64,000 nucleotides of DNA from Mycobacterium szulgai. GTDB lineage: Bacteria; Actinomycetota; Actinomycetes; Mycobacteriales; Mycobacteriaceae. Where the stretch lies: assembly GCF_002116635.1 (NCBI RefSeq), contig NZ_LQPW01000019.1, positions 124,001-188,000 on the forward strand, given 5' to 3'. The position numbers and the translations under genes are program-made. Shown here piece by piece: positions 37,949 through 48,120 of the stretch (position 1 is its first letter; each line of letters opens with the position of its first letter). The notes beneath the pieces were generated by a model that did not search any database, was not told the origin of the DNA, and saw only the letters and a program-made list of their open reading frames with translations.

Positions 37949-38084
37949 AGTCGCATCTCCGCGCTGCTACTTCTTGCAAAACTGCTCCGTGACGCACCCG
38001 CGCGGGCATAAGCTCCGGGCTATTCGACGATCGGTTGGGGCTGGGCAACTCGGGAGTATGCCCTGAGGTAGTGGGAGCGGCGCG

Positions 38085-39269
38085 GTGTCGTATGTTGTTG
38101 CGTTGCCAGAGTTGATGTCTGCCGCGGCCACGAACGTGGCTTCGATTGGTTCGGCAGTCACAACGGCAAGCCACGACGCGGTGGGCGCCACCAGCGCGGT
38201 ATTGGCTGCGGCCGAGGACGAGGTGTCCGTAGCGATCGCTGATTTGTTCTCGGCCCACGGCCAGGCCTATCACGCTCTCAGCACGCAGGCGGCGGCTTTT
38301 CACGAGCGTTTCGTCCAGACATTGAACGGCGCGGCCGGTTCGTATGCCGCCGCCGAGGCGGCCAACGCTTCGCCATTGGCGGCCTTGGAGCAAGCGCTAT
38401 TCGGTGCTCAGCAGCAGATTCAGCAGGTCCCCGCCACATTGGCGTCCGGATTCAATTTTCTGCTCTCAGAACCAGGTTCTCCACTCTTAGCGCAATTGAC
38501 GGGCGACAACCCGCTGCTGTCGATCGGGATCAGCAACTCGCCGCCACCGTTGCTGACATCGCTGCTGGGAGAAACGGTTCAATACAGCACCTATGACGGG
38601 ATGCGCGTCGTGCAGATCACGCCGGCGCATCCCACTGGGGAGTATGTGGTCGCCCTGCACGGTGGCGCCTTCATATTTCCGCCGTCGATCTTCCACTGGC
38701 TCAACTACTCGGTAACGGCCTATCAGACCGGCGCGACCTACCAAGTGCCGATTTACCCCCTGCTGCAGCAAGGCGGTACTGCCGGCGTGGTTGTACCCCA
38801 AATGGCCGGCTTCATCTCCTCGCAAATCGCTCAGCACGGGGTGCAGAACGTCAGCGTGATCGGCGACTCGGCAGGCGGCAACCTCGCACTAGCGGCCGTC
38901 CAATACATGGTGCAGAACCCTGCACTCGGCCCCGTCCCGTCGTCGATGGTGCTGCTTTCCCCGTGGCTGGACCTAACGCATTCCGGTGGGCAGCTCGGCA
39001 AGGTGTGGGCGGGCAATCTTGCGGTGAACGACTATCTGGTGAGCCCGCTTTATGGGTCACTGACCGGACTTCCGCCGACATACGTCTACTCGGGCTCACT
39101 GGACCCACTCGCAACAGAGGCGGCCGCCCTGCAGCAGGCAGCTTTAGCCCAGGGGGTCCAGATGAGCTTCGTGCTGGGCAACGGCGGAATTCACGACTGG
39201 GTTCTGCTCACTCCGGTAGGCCCCCTCTATTGGCCGCAGATCGACCGGGAACTCGGTATCGCTTCCTAA
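38085..39269 (+). CDS. PE-domain lipase, LipY-like (copy 2)
   Basis: 394 residues from GTG 38085, preceded by GTGGGAG. The PE domain (residues 1-95) carries YAAAE as secretion signal. The alpha/beta hydrolase carries HGGAF in the oxyanion position, GDSAGG as nucleophile elbow and a C-terminal HDWVLL. Compared with copy 1 the linker differs and HGGG reads HGGA. The upstream 100 bp is clearly related to that of copy 1, so the duplication included regulatory DNA. ESX-5 export and triacylglycerol or ester hydrolysis are inferred. Confidence 0.88.
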   Translation: MSYVVALPELMSAAATNVASIGSAVTTASHDAVGATSAVLAAAEDEVSVAIADLFSAHGQAYHALSTQAAAFHERFVQTLNGAAGSYAAAEAANASPLAALEQALFGAQQQIQQVPATLASGFNFLLSEPGSPLLAQLTGDNPLLSIGISNSPPPLLTSLLGETVQYSTYDGMRVVQITPAHPTGEYVVALHGGAFIFPPSIFHWLNYSVTAYQTGATYQVPIYPLLQQGGTAGVVVPQMAGFISSQIAQHGVQNVSVIGDSAGGNLALAAVQYMVQNPALGPVPSSMVLLSPWLDLTHSGGQLGKVWAGNLAVNDYLVSPLYGSLTGLPPTYVYSGSLDPLATEAAALQQAALAQGVQMSFVLGNGGIHDWVLLTPVGPLYWPQIDRELGIAS

Positions 39270-39383
39270 CGCTGCGAGTCACGCAACGCAGGCGTAGTGA
39301 AACGAATGCCGGCCGCTCAGCGATAACAGGTAGGTAACGGGTTGATAGCGCCTTGACATGCGAACGTCAGGCAGGAGAAGCCG

Positions 39384-39884
39384 ATGAAGGCCAAGGCAAT
39401 CGCGGCGGCCGTCGCCATGAGCAGTGCACTCTGGCTGGTAGCCGCACTGGCTACGGCACCGGCTAACGCGGATACCGCAACCGGCCGGAACAAAGGCCCG
39501 ACAACTGACTACAACCCCCTGGGCGGTTACGAGGGCTACTGCACCTGGGGCGCTCAAGAACAGATACACGTCCACGCCGGCTACTACGTCAGAGCCCTTA
39601 CCGGGAACGCCGAAGACTGGGCCAGTCAGGCAAAGGCGGCTGGCTGGACCGTGGTCGGCGAAGCGCAGACCCGCTCGATCGCCGTCTACAGCAGCTCGCT
39701 CGTCGGGGGAGTCGGTCACGTCGCATGGGTCGAGGCCGTCGACGGAGGGGACGTGACGATCACTGAAATGAACTTCGGCCCCGGCGCTACCGCGGCCAAC
39801 GGCTACCGCACCACAGGCTTCCGTGAATTCGACACACGCATTGTCAAAGACATCCCGGGTGTGAGCTACATCTTGATTCCCTGA
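39384..39884 (+). CDS. secreted CHAP-domain protein
   Basis: 166 residues. A signal peptide (ATAPANA end, about residues 1-30) precedes a CHAP (Cys/His amidohydrolase-peptidase) domain: the nucleophile is in GYCTWGAQEQ and the His in GGVGHVAWVEAV. CHAP enzymes cut peptidoglycan stems or cross-links. ATG 39384 follows AGGAGAAG. It could serve cell-wall remodelling or act against other bacteria. No immunity-like gene is next to it. Confidence 0.83.
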   Translation: MKAKAIAAAVAMSSALWLVAALATAPANADTATGRNKGPTTDYNPLGGYEGYCTWGAQEQIHVHAGYYVRALTGNAEDWASQAKAAGWTVVGEAQTRSIAVYSSSLVGGVGHVAWVEAVDGGDVTITEMNFGPGATAANGYRTTGFREFDTRIVKDIPGVSYILIP

Positions 39885-39980
39885 GGTGTCGTAGCGGGAC
39901 GCTATCCACGTCTGCGACTCCGAGCGGCTCAACCTCGACGGCGCCCAACAGCGGCACTCTCCCGGAGATTACGCTTGTGC

Positions 39981-40024
39981 AACATACATACTGTGTGTAT
40001 GTTAATGCATACGGTATGTATGTT
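39981..40024. promoter_or_regulatory. large palindromic operator upstream of the MDMPI-TetR operon
   Basis: AACATACATAC (39981-39991) is repeated in perfect inversion as GTATGTATGTT (40014-40024). Inside are a further half-site, TGTATGTT at 39996-40003 (inverse of AACATACA at 39981), and the palindrome CATACGGTATG at 40008-40018. The site ends 13 bp before the ATG at 40038 and would block transcription or translation. It is the likely target of the TetR regulator encoded at 40867. Confidence 0.75.
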
Positions 40025-40037
40025 GGAGGGATTGGAG

Positions 40038-40787
40038 ATGACGAGTTCCGCGATAAAGGCGGTTGAAGTAGGTCGCATGGATGTCCTCGCGCTGTGCGGG
40101 CAGATCCCAGACGCGTTGTGGGCACAGGAATGCGGATGCCCGGGCTGGTCGGTGCAGGACCTTGTGTCGCACATGGCGTGCAGCTTTTGGTTGGCCGTCG
40201 ACCCGACCACCCTGCCCGACCCGGCGGGAATACCCGCCGAACGCGCAGCTGACCTTTACGTGGAATCCCGTCGCTCGATGACTCCCGAACAGGTTGTGGC
40301 CGACTATGAATCGGTGAGTTTGCGCGGTCTTGAATTGCTCGCCGCGGTCCAGGCGCAGGACGTCGAAATCCCCCTCGGCGATGTCGGCACCTACCCCGCC
40401 TCGGTGGTACCGGCGGCCTTTGCCTTCGAGATTTTCGTCCATGTTCGGTGCGATCTGTTCAAGCCGAACGGCCCGCTGAACGGGGAACCCCCGCCTTGTG
40501 ACGAGCTGCGGCTTGACCCGACGCTCGACTGGATCGAGGCGGCACTGCCACAGCAGAATGCGAGCCTCATCGAGGGGATCGAGAAGACGGTCGAGATCAA
40601 CCTCGACGGTTTGTGCGCGCGGAAGCTGCGGATCGGCGAGGGCACCGATGTCGCCGCTCAAATCACTTCTGATTCTCTGGCTTTCGTATCGTGGGTGACG
40701 CACCGCGGCACCTGGGACGAACTCGGGGTAACGGCCGAAGGGGATCCGTCGACGCTGGAAGCCGTTCGCAAGTTCAGGGTGTTCTGA
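40038..40787 (+). CDS. maleylpyruvate-isomerase/DinB-fold (MDMPI N-terminal) protein
   Basis: 249 residues from ATG 40038 (GGAGGG and GGAG upstream; the longer frame from 39975 would cross the operator). The motif CPGWSVQDLVSHMACSFW gives a metal-ligand His; IFVHVRCDLF supplies another, but the usual HxxDxR motif reads HVRCDL. A C-terminal SCP2/MDMPI_C-type domain follows. It may be a mycothiol-dependent enzyme whose gene is repressed by the downstream TetR protein. Confidence 0.78.
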   Translation: MTSSAIKAVEVGRMDVLALCGQIPDALWAQECGCPGWSVQDLVSHMACSFWLAVDPTTLPDPAGIPAERAADLYVESRRSMTPEQVVADYESVSLRGLELLAAVQAQDVEIPLGDVGTYPASVVPAAFAFEIFVHVRCDLFKPNGPLNGEPPPCDELRLDPTLDWIEAALPQQNASLIEGIEKTVEINLDGLCARKLRIGEGTDVAAQITSDSLAFVSWVTHRGTWDELGVTAEGDPSTLEAVRKFRVF

Positions 40788-40866
40788 CAGGGCACATCGT
40801 TGGGCGCCTTCGCCAGTGCCGGTGGGTCGATACCGTATTGGACCGCCGGGAGGTGATGATTGGGCA

Positions 40867-41472
40867 ATGCCGGACAAGCGCCGTACGCAGGCCGAACGTG
40901 CAGCCGAAACTCGCGACGCCTTGATCGCCGCGGCCCGACCCCTTTTCGCATCGCCCGGGTTTGCCGACGTTGCGTTGGAAACAATCGTGCGCGACGCCGG
41001 GGTGACCCGTGGCGCCCTGTATCACCATTTCGCCGATAAGACGGAATTGTTCGCTGCAGTACTGGAAAAGGTCGAGGGGGAGATGGCGGCGCGGATGGGC
41101 GAGAGGATCGCGGCCGCCGGACAGACCAATCCAGTCGAGATCATGCGGCTGGGCTCGACTTTTTGGCTTGACGCGTGCGCCGACCCTGAAGTGCAGCGCA
41201 TTGCGTTGATGGACGCGCCCGCCGTATTGGGGTGGGAACGCTGGAACGAGGTCGGCCAGCGCTACAACCTCGGACTCATCACGAGTCTGCTCACCGCCGC
41301 GATCCAGTCCGGCGATATTCCACCGCAGCCGGTGGAGGCGACGGCGGTGACGATGCTGGGCGCGCTGCGCGAGGCGACGCTATACATCGCTCGCTCCGAC
41401 GATTTTCAGCAAGCCCGCGACGACGCCGGCGCGGTGATCAACCGGCTGATCGATTCACTGCGCGCCGGGTGA
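40867..41472 (+). CDS. TetR-family transcriptional regulator
   Basis: 201 residues from ATG 40867 (GGGAGG 12-17 bp upstream). The helix-turn-helix is VALETIVRDAGVTRGALYHHFADKTELF. It follows the MDMPI gene by 79 bp with no terminator seen, so an autoregulated two-gene unit with the operator at 39981-40024 is likely. Confidence 0.87.
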   Translation: MPDKRRTQAERAAETRDALIAAARPLFASPGFADVALETIVRDAGVTRGALYHHFADKTELFAAVLEKVEGEMAARMGERIAAAGQTNPVEIMRLGSTFWLDACADPEVQRIALMDAPAVLGWERWNEVGQRYNLGLITSLLTAAIQSGDIPPQPVEATAVTMLGALREATLYIARSDDFQQARDDAGAVINRLIDSLRAG

Positions 41473-41500
41473 GCGAGTGACTGGCCGCGCGCGTCACACG

Positions 41501-41854
41501 CTACGGCTTGCATCGCCGCACCTTGGGGCGAATCCCGGTTGATACAGCCGAAACAGATTGAAAATCAGCGGGATTCGAAACCTCAACGACGACGATCTCA
41601 AGAAGCGGAATTGCGCCCGCAGCGGCCAGACCCGATGTCGCCGAAATGGTCAGGGTGTCCGATGTCGACTGGTTGAACGTCGCGATCAGGGCGGCCAGGA
41701 TGGCGATCACCGCCGAAAGCATTGCGGCGATGTGCAGTACCGCGCGCGCCCATGCGCTCTTCTTCGTTTGTGCGTCGGTGCGCGACCGATGGGTGACGAC
41801 CTTGATGCATGCGTGACCCTTTCGCTCGGGCTTTGGCCGTGGGCTGTCTACCAT
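41501..41854 (-). CDS. hypothetical membrane protein
   Basis: 117 residues from ATG 41854. A basic N-terminus is followed by two hydrophobic stretches (LHIAAMLSAVIAILAALIATF and ATSGLAAAGAIPLLEIVVVEV) and a basic C-terminus. No family is recognised and no strong ribosome binding site is seen, so it may not be a gene. It lies downstream of the kinase gene on the same strand. Confidence 0.35.
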   Translation of the reverse strand: MVDSPRPKPERKGHACIKVVTHRSRTDAQTKKSAWARAVLHIAAMLSAVIAILAALIATFNQSTSDTLTISATSGLAAAGAIPLLEIVVVEVSNPADFQSVSAVSTGIRPKVRRCKP

Positions 41855-41974
41855 GAGGTACTTCGCGCGGGTCAGGTCGTCAAGATTCGCGGCATCGCTG
41901 CTGATGCACATCGGCGTGTCGAAGGTTGCGGCGCCCGCCTAATCAGTTTGGCGGGCGCAAGGCCGGCGAACAGC

Positions 41975-43726
41975 TCAGCCAGCCGCCTGCAGCGTGATGT
42001 CGGAGATTTCCGTGCGGCTCTCGCCATTTGTGGTGCCCAAGGTCGAGATCCACACCAGGACATTTGAGGTCTTGGTCCGGTTATGCACGGCTATTTGGTT
42101 GTGCCCCGGCTGCAGTGTCGTGGTCGGGGTCAGTTCGGTGGTGTCGGACAGCTTGGCTGGGGTTTCGGTAGGCGACGAACGGATCTGTACCTGGGTTCCG
42201 GTGCTGGGCACGTCCAGCGTCACGACGCTCAGCTCGGTCGGTTCGGACAGGTGCAGCAACAGACCCATTCCCTGGATGAATTTCGGGAAGGGGACGGCGT
42301 CCTTATAGGTAACGGTGGACCACCCCGTGTTCGGTTTGCCGTCGATGGCCAACTTGGCGTCCTGGGGGTTGTCGGGAGCGCCATCGGGTGAAAACACCGT
42401 TGCGCTCACAGGTTTCACCATAGGACCGGGACGGCGCGTTTGGTGACCGAAGCCGTCGGTAAACCAGAGCACCGCAGCAGCGGTCAATACGATCACGCCG
42501 ACGGCGGCCAGGACCGCGAGGATCCAGCCCTTGCTGCGTTTGGGCGCGGTGTCTTGCGGCGATTCGGCGCGGGCTCGGCGGCGCTTCGGCGCGGGTTCGA
42601 CGGAATAGTTGATGATCTTGTCGGCGTCGAGTGTGTCACCGTCCCAGGCGCCGCTGACCTCGACCTCATCCCCGTCTGCGAGCTGATCTGCTACCAGATC
42701 GATTGGCATTTCGACCGGAACAAGGGCGCGCCCACTTTCTAGTGGCTCATACGGGACCACCTGGAACGACACGATCCCGACGGGATCTTGGGCGCCGACC
42801 GCGCTGCGCTGTACGCCGCGCGCTATTCCATTGACGACCAGACGTTCGAGGCGCTGCGTGGTCGGACGTTCGCCTGAAGTGAGCTCGTCGGTGGCCCGCC
42901 GCGTGAGAGCTCGGGCGAAGTCGGCACAAGTCGGGTAGCGCTGCCTCGGGTCTTTGGCCAGCGCCCTGGCCAGCACGGCGTCCAGGTGCGCGAGTTCGGG
43001 CCGGCGCTGGGATATTCGCGGTGGTGGGGTATTGAGATGGTGGCTGAGTACGACCGCGCGGTTGGAGTCTTGAAAAGGTGGCGCGCCGGTTAGGAGGTGA
43101 AAGGTCGTGGCAGCCAGTGCGTATTGATCGGCTCGGCCGTCAAGCGGTTTGCCCAGAAGTTGCTCGGGGGCCACATAGCTGATAGTTCCGATCGCGACGT
43201 TGGCCTCAGTGAGGTTGCTGACGTCGTCGATCCTGCGAGCGATGCCGAAGTCGGTCAACAACACTCTGCGGCGGTGGCCATCGGCCGAGGTCACCAGGAT
43301 GTTCTCGGGCTTGACGTCGCGGTGCAGCAGGCGACGCTCATGACCGAAGTCCAGCGCATCGGCCACGGCTGTCACGATTTCTGCGACGTCTTGCTCTGGC
43401 ATGCCTTGTGGATAGCGCTCCCGAACCAATCGGCCCGCGTCGGTGCCCTCCACATAGTCCATCGAGATCCAGAGCCGGCCGTTGAATTCACCGCGATCGA
43501 GCACGCCGACGATATGCGGATGCCACAGCGTTGCGGCCAACTCGGCTTCGCGATTGAACCTCGCGCAAAACTCCTCGTCGGCGGTTGAGGCGACCGACAA
43601 GATTTTCAGCGCGTCGTGGCGGGGCAAGCGGGGATGCTGGGCGAGGTATACCTCGCCCATGCCACCGGTGCCGAGCAAGCGCTCAATGACGTAGCCAGCG
43701 AAAACCTCACCGTTGTTCAACGGCAT
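41975..43726 (-). CDS. Ser/Thr protein kinase with an MviN-type extracytoplasmic domain
   Basis: 583 residues. The kinase domain (about 10-280) has the glycine loop GTGGMGEV, Lys41, HRDVKPEN (Asp137), DFG at 159-161 and APE at 186-188, so it looks active. Residues about 325-385 form an OB-like segment ([26 protein letters not shown]). A basic stretch is followed by one membrane span at 401-422. Residues 437-583 resemble the carbohydrate-binding-like outer domain of MviN/MurJ (Rv3910): [42 protein letters not shown] cell-wall-ligand sensor kinase is inferred. Confidence 0.88.
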   Translation of the reverse strand: MPLNNGEVFAGYVIERLLGTGGMGEVYLAQHPRLPRHDALKILSVASTADEEFCARFNREAELAATLWHPHIVGVLDRGEFNGRLWISMDYVEGTDAGRLVRERYPQGMPEQDVAEIVTAVADALDFGHERRLLHRDVKPENILVTSADGHRRRVLLTDFGIARRIDDVSNLTEANVAIGTISYVAPEQLLGKPLDGRADQYALAATTFHLLTGAPPFQDSNRAVVLSHHLNTPPPRISQRRPELAHLDAVLARALAKDPRQRYPTCADFARALTRRATDELTSGERPTTQRLERLVVNGIARGVQRSAVGAQDPVGIVSFQVVPYEPLESGRALVPVEMPIDLVADQLADGDEVEVSGAWDGDTLDADKIINYSVEPAPKRRRARAESPQDTAPKRSKGWILAVLAAVGVIVLTAAAVLWFTDGFGHQTRRPGPMVKPVSATVFSPDGAPDNPQDAKLAIDGKPNTGWSTVTYKDAVPFPKFIQGMGLLLHLSEPTELSVVTLDVPSTGTQVQIRSSPTETPAKLSDTTELTPTTTLQPGHNQIAVHNRTKTSNVLVWISTLGTTNGESRTEISDITLQAAG

Positions 43727-43926
43727 GTCCGAAAGCCTACAAACCGGCGCGGCCGGGGAGCCAATTCTGCCGGCGAGCCGGGCAACCGCCGCGTTGCCTC
43801 GAGAAGGACCTCAACATTCTCTCTGAACTGCGCTGATGTCTTGGTTGGCGGGTGCCGAGACGTGGGCGGACGCTGCTGCGCCGTGGCGGCCGTCACCTCG
43901 AATGATTGTTGGTTTTGCCACTTTAA

Positions 43927-44799
43927 CTACGGGTGGGCGCGCTGAGGTGGCTCGATCAATAGCGTCGGTACACCGCACGTGCCGTCCTTGACGGTGATCA
44001 CGCGCGTGCCAGGTTTGCGTCCCGGGCGAACCTCGGAGACTTCGACGCCGGCGTCTGCGAGCCGCGTACGCGCCGCATCGGCGTTGCCAACGCGCCAGGA
44101 AAGCCCCCAGACCTGATCGGTTTCGGCCGGGAGCTGCACGGCGGACAGCGGCTGAGCGATCTCGACGGTGACCCCGCCCACCCGCAGGAATACCAGCCGC
44201 ATGCCCCAGTCGGGGAAGCTGCGATCGAGCGCCAGGCGCAGCCCGAGCCCATCTCGGTAGAGCTCGGTGGCGGCATCGGCGTCGGATGTCCTGACCACCG
44301 CGTGGTCGATCCCCGTGACGACCGCATCCTGTGACCCCGCGGCAGACGCCTCGGGAAGGCGATGTGGCGACTCGTGCTCGATCGCGATGATCAGCACGCC
44401 GCGGGTACGCGTCTGCGGCAGCAGCACGCTGCGCCAGCGCCGGGTCAACCCGGTGTCGGTGTCGCGGCCCAGGCCTGGTGATACGGGCGGTGGGTCGAGG
44501 CCGATGCGGGCGAGTTGTGCGTACGCGGCGTCAAGGTCGGAGGTGGCGAACGCGAGCCCGATCGGGCCGTCGCCTTGTTGATCTAAATGCGCTGCGACCG
44601 TGCGCCCGAACGGGCCATCGCCGAGGGGCGTGATCAGCTCGAGATAGGTGTTGTCGAGCCGGAACAAGGTATTCGCCGTGCCCCAGCCCGGATGAATCCC
44701 ACGCCATGAGGGGCTGCGCGAGAACAGGGTGGCGTAGCGGTGCGTGGCGTCGCCCAGGTCACGCACGGCAAGAATCACATGGTCGAGGGCGTCGAACAC
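43927..44799 (-). CDS. VOC (glyoxalase/dioxygenase superfamily) protein with two modules
   Basis: 290 residues from GTG 44799. Two VOC modules are seen: DALDHVILAVRD with a C-terminal strand YLELITPLG, and TGIDHAVVRTSDADAATELY with VTVEIAQPL. The first matches the Glyoxalase_3 type (starts with LDHVILAV and a long insert). Metal-binding His and Glu positions are present in both halves. The reaction is unknown. It is divergent from the murQ fusion with about 80 bp between starts. Confidence 0.82.
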   Translation of the reverse strand: MFDALDHVILAVRDLGDATHRYATLFSRSPSWRGIHPGWGTANTLFRLDNTYLELITPLGDGPFGRTVAAHLDQQGDGPIGLAFATSDLDAAYAQLARIGLDPPPVSPGLGRDTDTGLTRRWRSVLLPQTRTRGVLIIAIEHESPHRLPEASAAGSQDAVVTGIDHAVVRTSDADAATELYRDGLGLRLALDRSFPDWGMRLVFLRVGGVTVEIAQPLSAVQLPAETDQVWGLSWRVGNADAARTRLADAGVEVSEVRPGRKPGTRVITVKDGTCGVPTLLIEPPQRAHP

Positions 44800-44878
44800 G
44801 GACTCAGCATGCCCGATCGTCCGCGCGAGCTACCTGACACCCCAACGACGTGTTCAACAACTGTGGCCTCGTGAAAAC

Positions 44879-46606
44879 ATGGATTCGGTGATCCTCTCGA
44901 TAGATCTCGGCAAGACCTCGTGTCGGGCCGCGGGATGCGGCCGGAGGGTGGCGGGGCCAGGCGCGCCGGGGCTCGCGGCACCGGGCGGAGTGCGTGCCGC
45001 GCAGGCGGCAATCTTGTTTGTTGCCAAGCAGTTCGGGCCGGTCGAGGAGGTGATCGTGGGCGCGGCGGGCGCGTTGAACGCGCCGGATGCCGCGCGTGCG
45101 CTGGGCGAGGCGCTGCTGACTTCGCTGGGGGTGGAGCGGGTCACGATCACCGGTGACGGCGTGATCGCGCATGCCGGCGCGCTGGACGGCAAGCCTGGTG
45201 TTGTGCTGGTCGTCGGCACCGGCGTCGTAGCGCTCGCGATCGACGCCGACGGCGCGCTGCGTACCGCCGACGGCTGGGGTCCATTGCTGGGTGACGAGGG
45301 CGGCGGTGCGTGGATCGGCGCGGCCGGGCTGCGCGCGGCATTGCGGGCTGTCGACGGGCGGGGAGCGCCCACTGCGTTGCTGGATGCCGGCCGTGCGCGA
45401 TTTGGCCCGCCGAGAACTTGGCCGGCACAGCTCACCGACGCCGCCGCGGTCGCGTCGTTCGCGCCCGACGTCCTTGCTGCGGCGGACGACCCAGTGGCCA
45501 TGGCGGTTATCAACACTGCGGCCGAGTCGCTCGCCGCGACTGCCCGTGCGGTGGGCAATGGCCCGGTGGCGATAGTCGGGGGTCTGGCTGGGGTGAAGGC
45601 GCTGAGCGAGCGGATCGACGCGGTTACGCCCACCGGCGACGCGCTCGACGGCACATTGCGGCTGGGGGCCATCCACGAGCCGCACGTGATCCGCTTGCCT
45701 GCTTGCTCCGATTCCCTTGCGCCGCCCAACGGCCTCGACGTCCTCGCCACCGAGGCCGTTCGGCCCGACTTGGATGACCTCGATACGCGGCCTATCGCTG
45801 ACGTCGTCGCGCTGCTTGTAGCCGCCGAGGGACAGGCGCACAACGCGGTGGTAGCCGCACTGCCGCAAATCACGGCGGCGGCCGAGGCGATCGCTGCGCG
45901 ACTCGAGTGCGGCGGCCGGCTGATCTACGCCGGAGCCGGAACACCCGGCCGGCTCGGCGTGCTCGATGCGGCCGAGTGCGGGCCGACGTTCAGGACCGAC
46001 ATTGTGCGCGGTGTGATCGCCGGCGGCCCGGCCGCGCTGACCGGGGCAATCGATGGCGCCGAGGACTCTTTCACCCCAACGGATTTCGCCGGCCTTACCG
46101 CAGCCGACGCGCTGGTCGGGATCACCGCGTCGGGTCGCACGCCGTACGTACTCGGGGCGCTGCGGCATGCGCGCGCGGCCGGTGCGTTAACCGTCGCGAT
46201 CGTCAACAACTCCGGCAGCGACGCGGCCGCCGACGTTGTGATCGAGTTGCTCACCGGACCAGAGGTGCTCGCCGGCTCCACGCGGCTGACCGCGGGGACG
46301 TCGCAGAAGGTGGTGCTCAACGCGCTCTCGACGAGTGTGATGATCGCGCTCGGCAAAGCCTACGGACCGCGGATGGTCGACGTACGGGCGACCAACGTCA
46401 AGCTGCGCCGCCGGGCGGTGCGGATCGTTCGCGACGCGGCCGGCGTCGACGAACAGACCGCGACGGCCGCCCTTGCGGACGCGGGCGGTCACGCCAAGAC
46501 GGCGATCGTTGCGTTGCTGGCGGGCGTTGATGCCGCCGAGGCTTCCGACCGGCTCGATCGAGCCCGGGGACGCGTACGGGACGCGCTGGTTGGGCGGGCG
46601 CGATGA
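44879..46606 (+). CDS. murQ: fusion of BadF-type amino-sugar kinase and MurNAc-6-phosphate etherase
   Basis: 575 residues. Residues 1-270 are a BadF/BadG/NagK-type ATPase (SIDLGKTSCRA phosphate loop, GPLLGDEGGGAWIG). From about 285 follows a full MurQ etherase: LDVLATEAVRPDLDDLDTRP, YAGAGTPGRLGVLDAAECGPTF with the catalytic Glu, ITASGRTPYVLGAL and a C-terminal helical tail. The usual GAGTSGRLG reads GAGTPGRLG. The fusion would phosphorylate GlcNAc/MurNAc and cleave the lactyl ether of MurNAc-6-P in one protein. It overlaps the next gene by 4 bp. Confidence 0.9.
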   Translation: MDSVILSIDLGKTSCRAAGCGRRVAGPGAPGLAAPGGVRAAQAAILFVAKQFGPVEEVIVGAAGALNAPDAARALGEALLTSLGVERVTITGDGVIAHAGALDGKPGVVLVVGTGVVALAIDADGALRTADGWGPLLGDEGGGAWIGAAGLRAALRAVDGRGAPTALLDAGRARFGPPRTWPAQLTDAAAVASFAPDVLAAADDPVAMAVINTAAESLAATARAVGNGPVAIVGGLAGVKALSERIDAVTPTGDALDGTLRLGAIHEPHVIRLPACSDSLAPPNGLDVLATEAVRPDLDDLDTRPIADVVALLVAAEGQAHNAVVAALPQITAAAEAIAARLECGGRLIYAGAGTPGRLGVLDAAECGPTFRTDIVRGVIAGGPAALTGAIDGAEDSFTPTDFAGLTAADALVGITASGRTPYVLGALRHARAAGALTVAIVNNSGSDAAADVVIELLTGPEVLAGSTRLTAGTSQKVVLNALSTSVMIALGKAYGPRMVDVRATNVKLRRRAVRIVRDAAGVDEQTATAALADAGGHAKTAIVALLAGVDAAEASDRLDRARGRVRDALVGRAR

Positions 46607-48114
46607 TGCGGACGGTCGTTGCCATGGGAGCCGTCCTGCTGGCATGCTGTGCGGCTTGCTCGCATGGCGAGTCAGCGCACACGACCGTCAGCAAGACGGT
46701 GCAGATACCAGCCGAAAACCCGAGCACTGCAACAGTTTCCAGGCCTCCAGAGGCGCCCACGCCCCCTGCCTTCGCACCCGTCTCCAAGCTGATCAGCGAC
46801 GCGATCGCGGCAGAGAAGCTGCCAGGTGCTGTGGTGTTGGTCGGGCATGACGGCGATATCGCCTTCCAGCATGCGTATGGCTCGCGCAGGCTGGCGAGTG
46901 AACCCGGGCTAGACGGTTTGCCCGCGCCCGCGGAGCCGATGACCGAGGACACGATCTTTGACTTGGCCTCGTTGACGAAGTGCCTGGCCACGGCGACGGC
47001 CGTCATGCAGCTCTACGAACAAGGCAAGGTGCGGTTCGACGATCCCGTGCAGCAGTACCTGCCCGACTTCAATATTGCGAATGATCCGCGGCGGGCAAAG
47101 GTGACCGTTCGTATGTTGCTTACGCATACTTCGGGTGAGACGGGCGACGTCGAGCTCAGAGACCCGTGGGGGCTCGCCCAAGCCGATAGAGCGCAAGGCA
47201 TTCGTCGCGCGCTCACAACGCCGCTGGAGTCGGGTCCTGGTGGGGTCTTCCGCTACTCCGACATCAACTTCATCCTGCTCGGCGTGCTCGTCGAGAGAGT
47301 GACCGGCCAAGCCGAGGATGTCTACGTTGCCGAGCATGTGTTCGCACCGCTTGGCATGGCCGATACCCGCTTCCTTCCGCTGGCGAAAGCCTGTGGGCCG
47401 CATACGATTAGAGGTTCTGCGATCGGTTGGGCCCCGGGACCGCGAGGCGCCGTGCCGGCCCCTTGTGCTGAAGGTATGTGGAGCACGGATCTTCTGTCGC
47501 GCATCGCTCCGACAGCGCGTGACGAAGAGGGCAGAGCCGATCCGAGCAAGAATCCCGACTTCGATCGCCTGCTGCGGGGGACCGTGCACGACATGACGGC
47601 GCGACGCATGGGTGGCGTGGCCGGGCATGCCGGCGTGTTCTCGACAGCGCACGATGTCGGCATCTTTGCGCAGGCCCTCCTTGACCGGCTCGCGGGCCGT
47701 CCGAGCCAGTTCCCGCTGACGCAAGCGACTTTGGAGTTGATGACGACGCCGCAGCAGCCGGGACACACGGATCGACAACTGGAAGCAGCGAACAATGCCA
47801 GCCGAGATGCGATCGCGAAGAGACTGAATACCTGGGATCCGTTGCTTGCTGCGCGGTATCCCGCGATCACGGGCCAAAACCTGCGCGGCTTCGGTTGGGA
47901 CATCGACACCGGCCAGTCCGCCACGCGAGGCATGGTCTTTCCGATCGGTAGTTTCGGACACACCGGCTTCACTGGAACCTCGATTTGGATGGATCCGGGC
48001 TCGGATACCTACCTGGTTCTGCTCTCGAACTCGATCCACACGCGGGGCAGTCCACCGATGTCGAATTTGCGCGGCGAGGTTGCGACGGCGACGGCCCGAG
48101 CCCTGGGTCTTTAG
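46603..48114 (+). CDS. lipoprotein beta-lactamase-fold serine hydrolase (AmlE/YbbE-like)
   Basis: 503 residues, coupled to murQ by ATGA. The N-terminus has a lipobox (VLLAC, Cys15). The class C beta-lactamase/DD-peptidase motifs are SLTK (Ser123, Lys126) in FDLASLTKCLAT and YSD in FRYSDINFILLG. A KTG-like HTGFTGTS lies near the C-terminus. Homologues sit with murQ and nagZ in Bacillus recycling operons (YbbE). It probably acts outside the membrane on wall fragments or D-amino-acid esters/amides. Confidence 0.85.
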   Translation: MMRTVVAMGAVLLACCAACSHGESAHTTVSKTVQIPAENPSTATVSRPPEAPTPPAFAPVSKLISDAIAAEKLPGAVVLVGHDGDIAFQHAYGSRRLASEPGLDGLPAPAEPMTEDTIFDLASLTKCLATATAVMQLYEQGKVRFDDPVQQYLPDFNIANDPRRAKVTVRMLLTHTSGETGDVELRDPWGLAQADRAQGIRRALTTPLESGPGGVFRYSDINFILLGVLVERVTGQAEDVYVAEHVFAPLGMADTRFLPLAKACGPHTIRGSAIGWAPGPRGAVPAPCAEGMWSTDLLSRIAPTARDEEGRADPSKNPDFDRLLRGTVHDMTARRMGGVAGHAGVFSTAHDVGIFAQALLDRLAGRPSQFPLTQATLELMTTPQQPGHTDRQLEAANNASRDAIAKRLNTWDPLLAARYPAITGQNLRGFGWDIDTGQSATRGMVFPIGSFGHTGFTGTSIWMDPGSDTYLVLLSNSIHTRGSPPMSNLRGEVATATARALGL

Positions 48115-48120
48115 CGCGGC

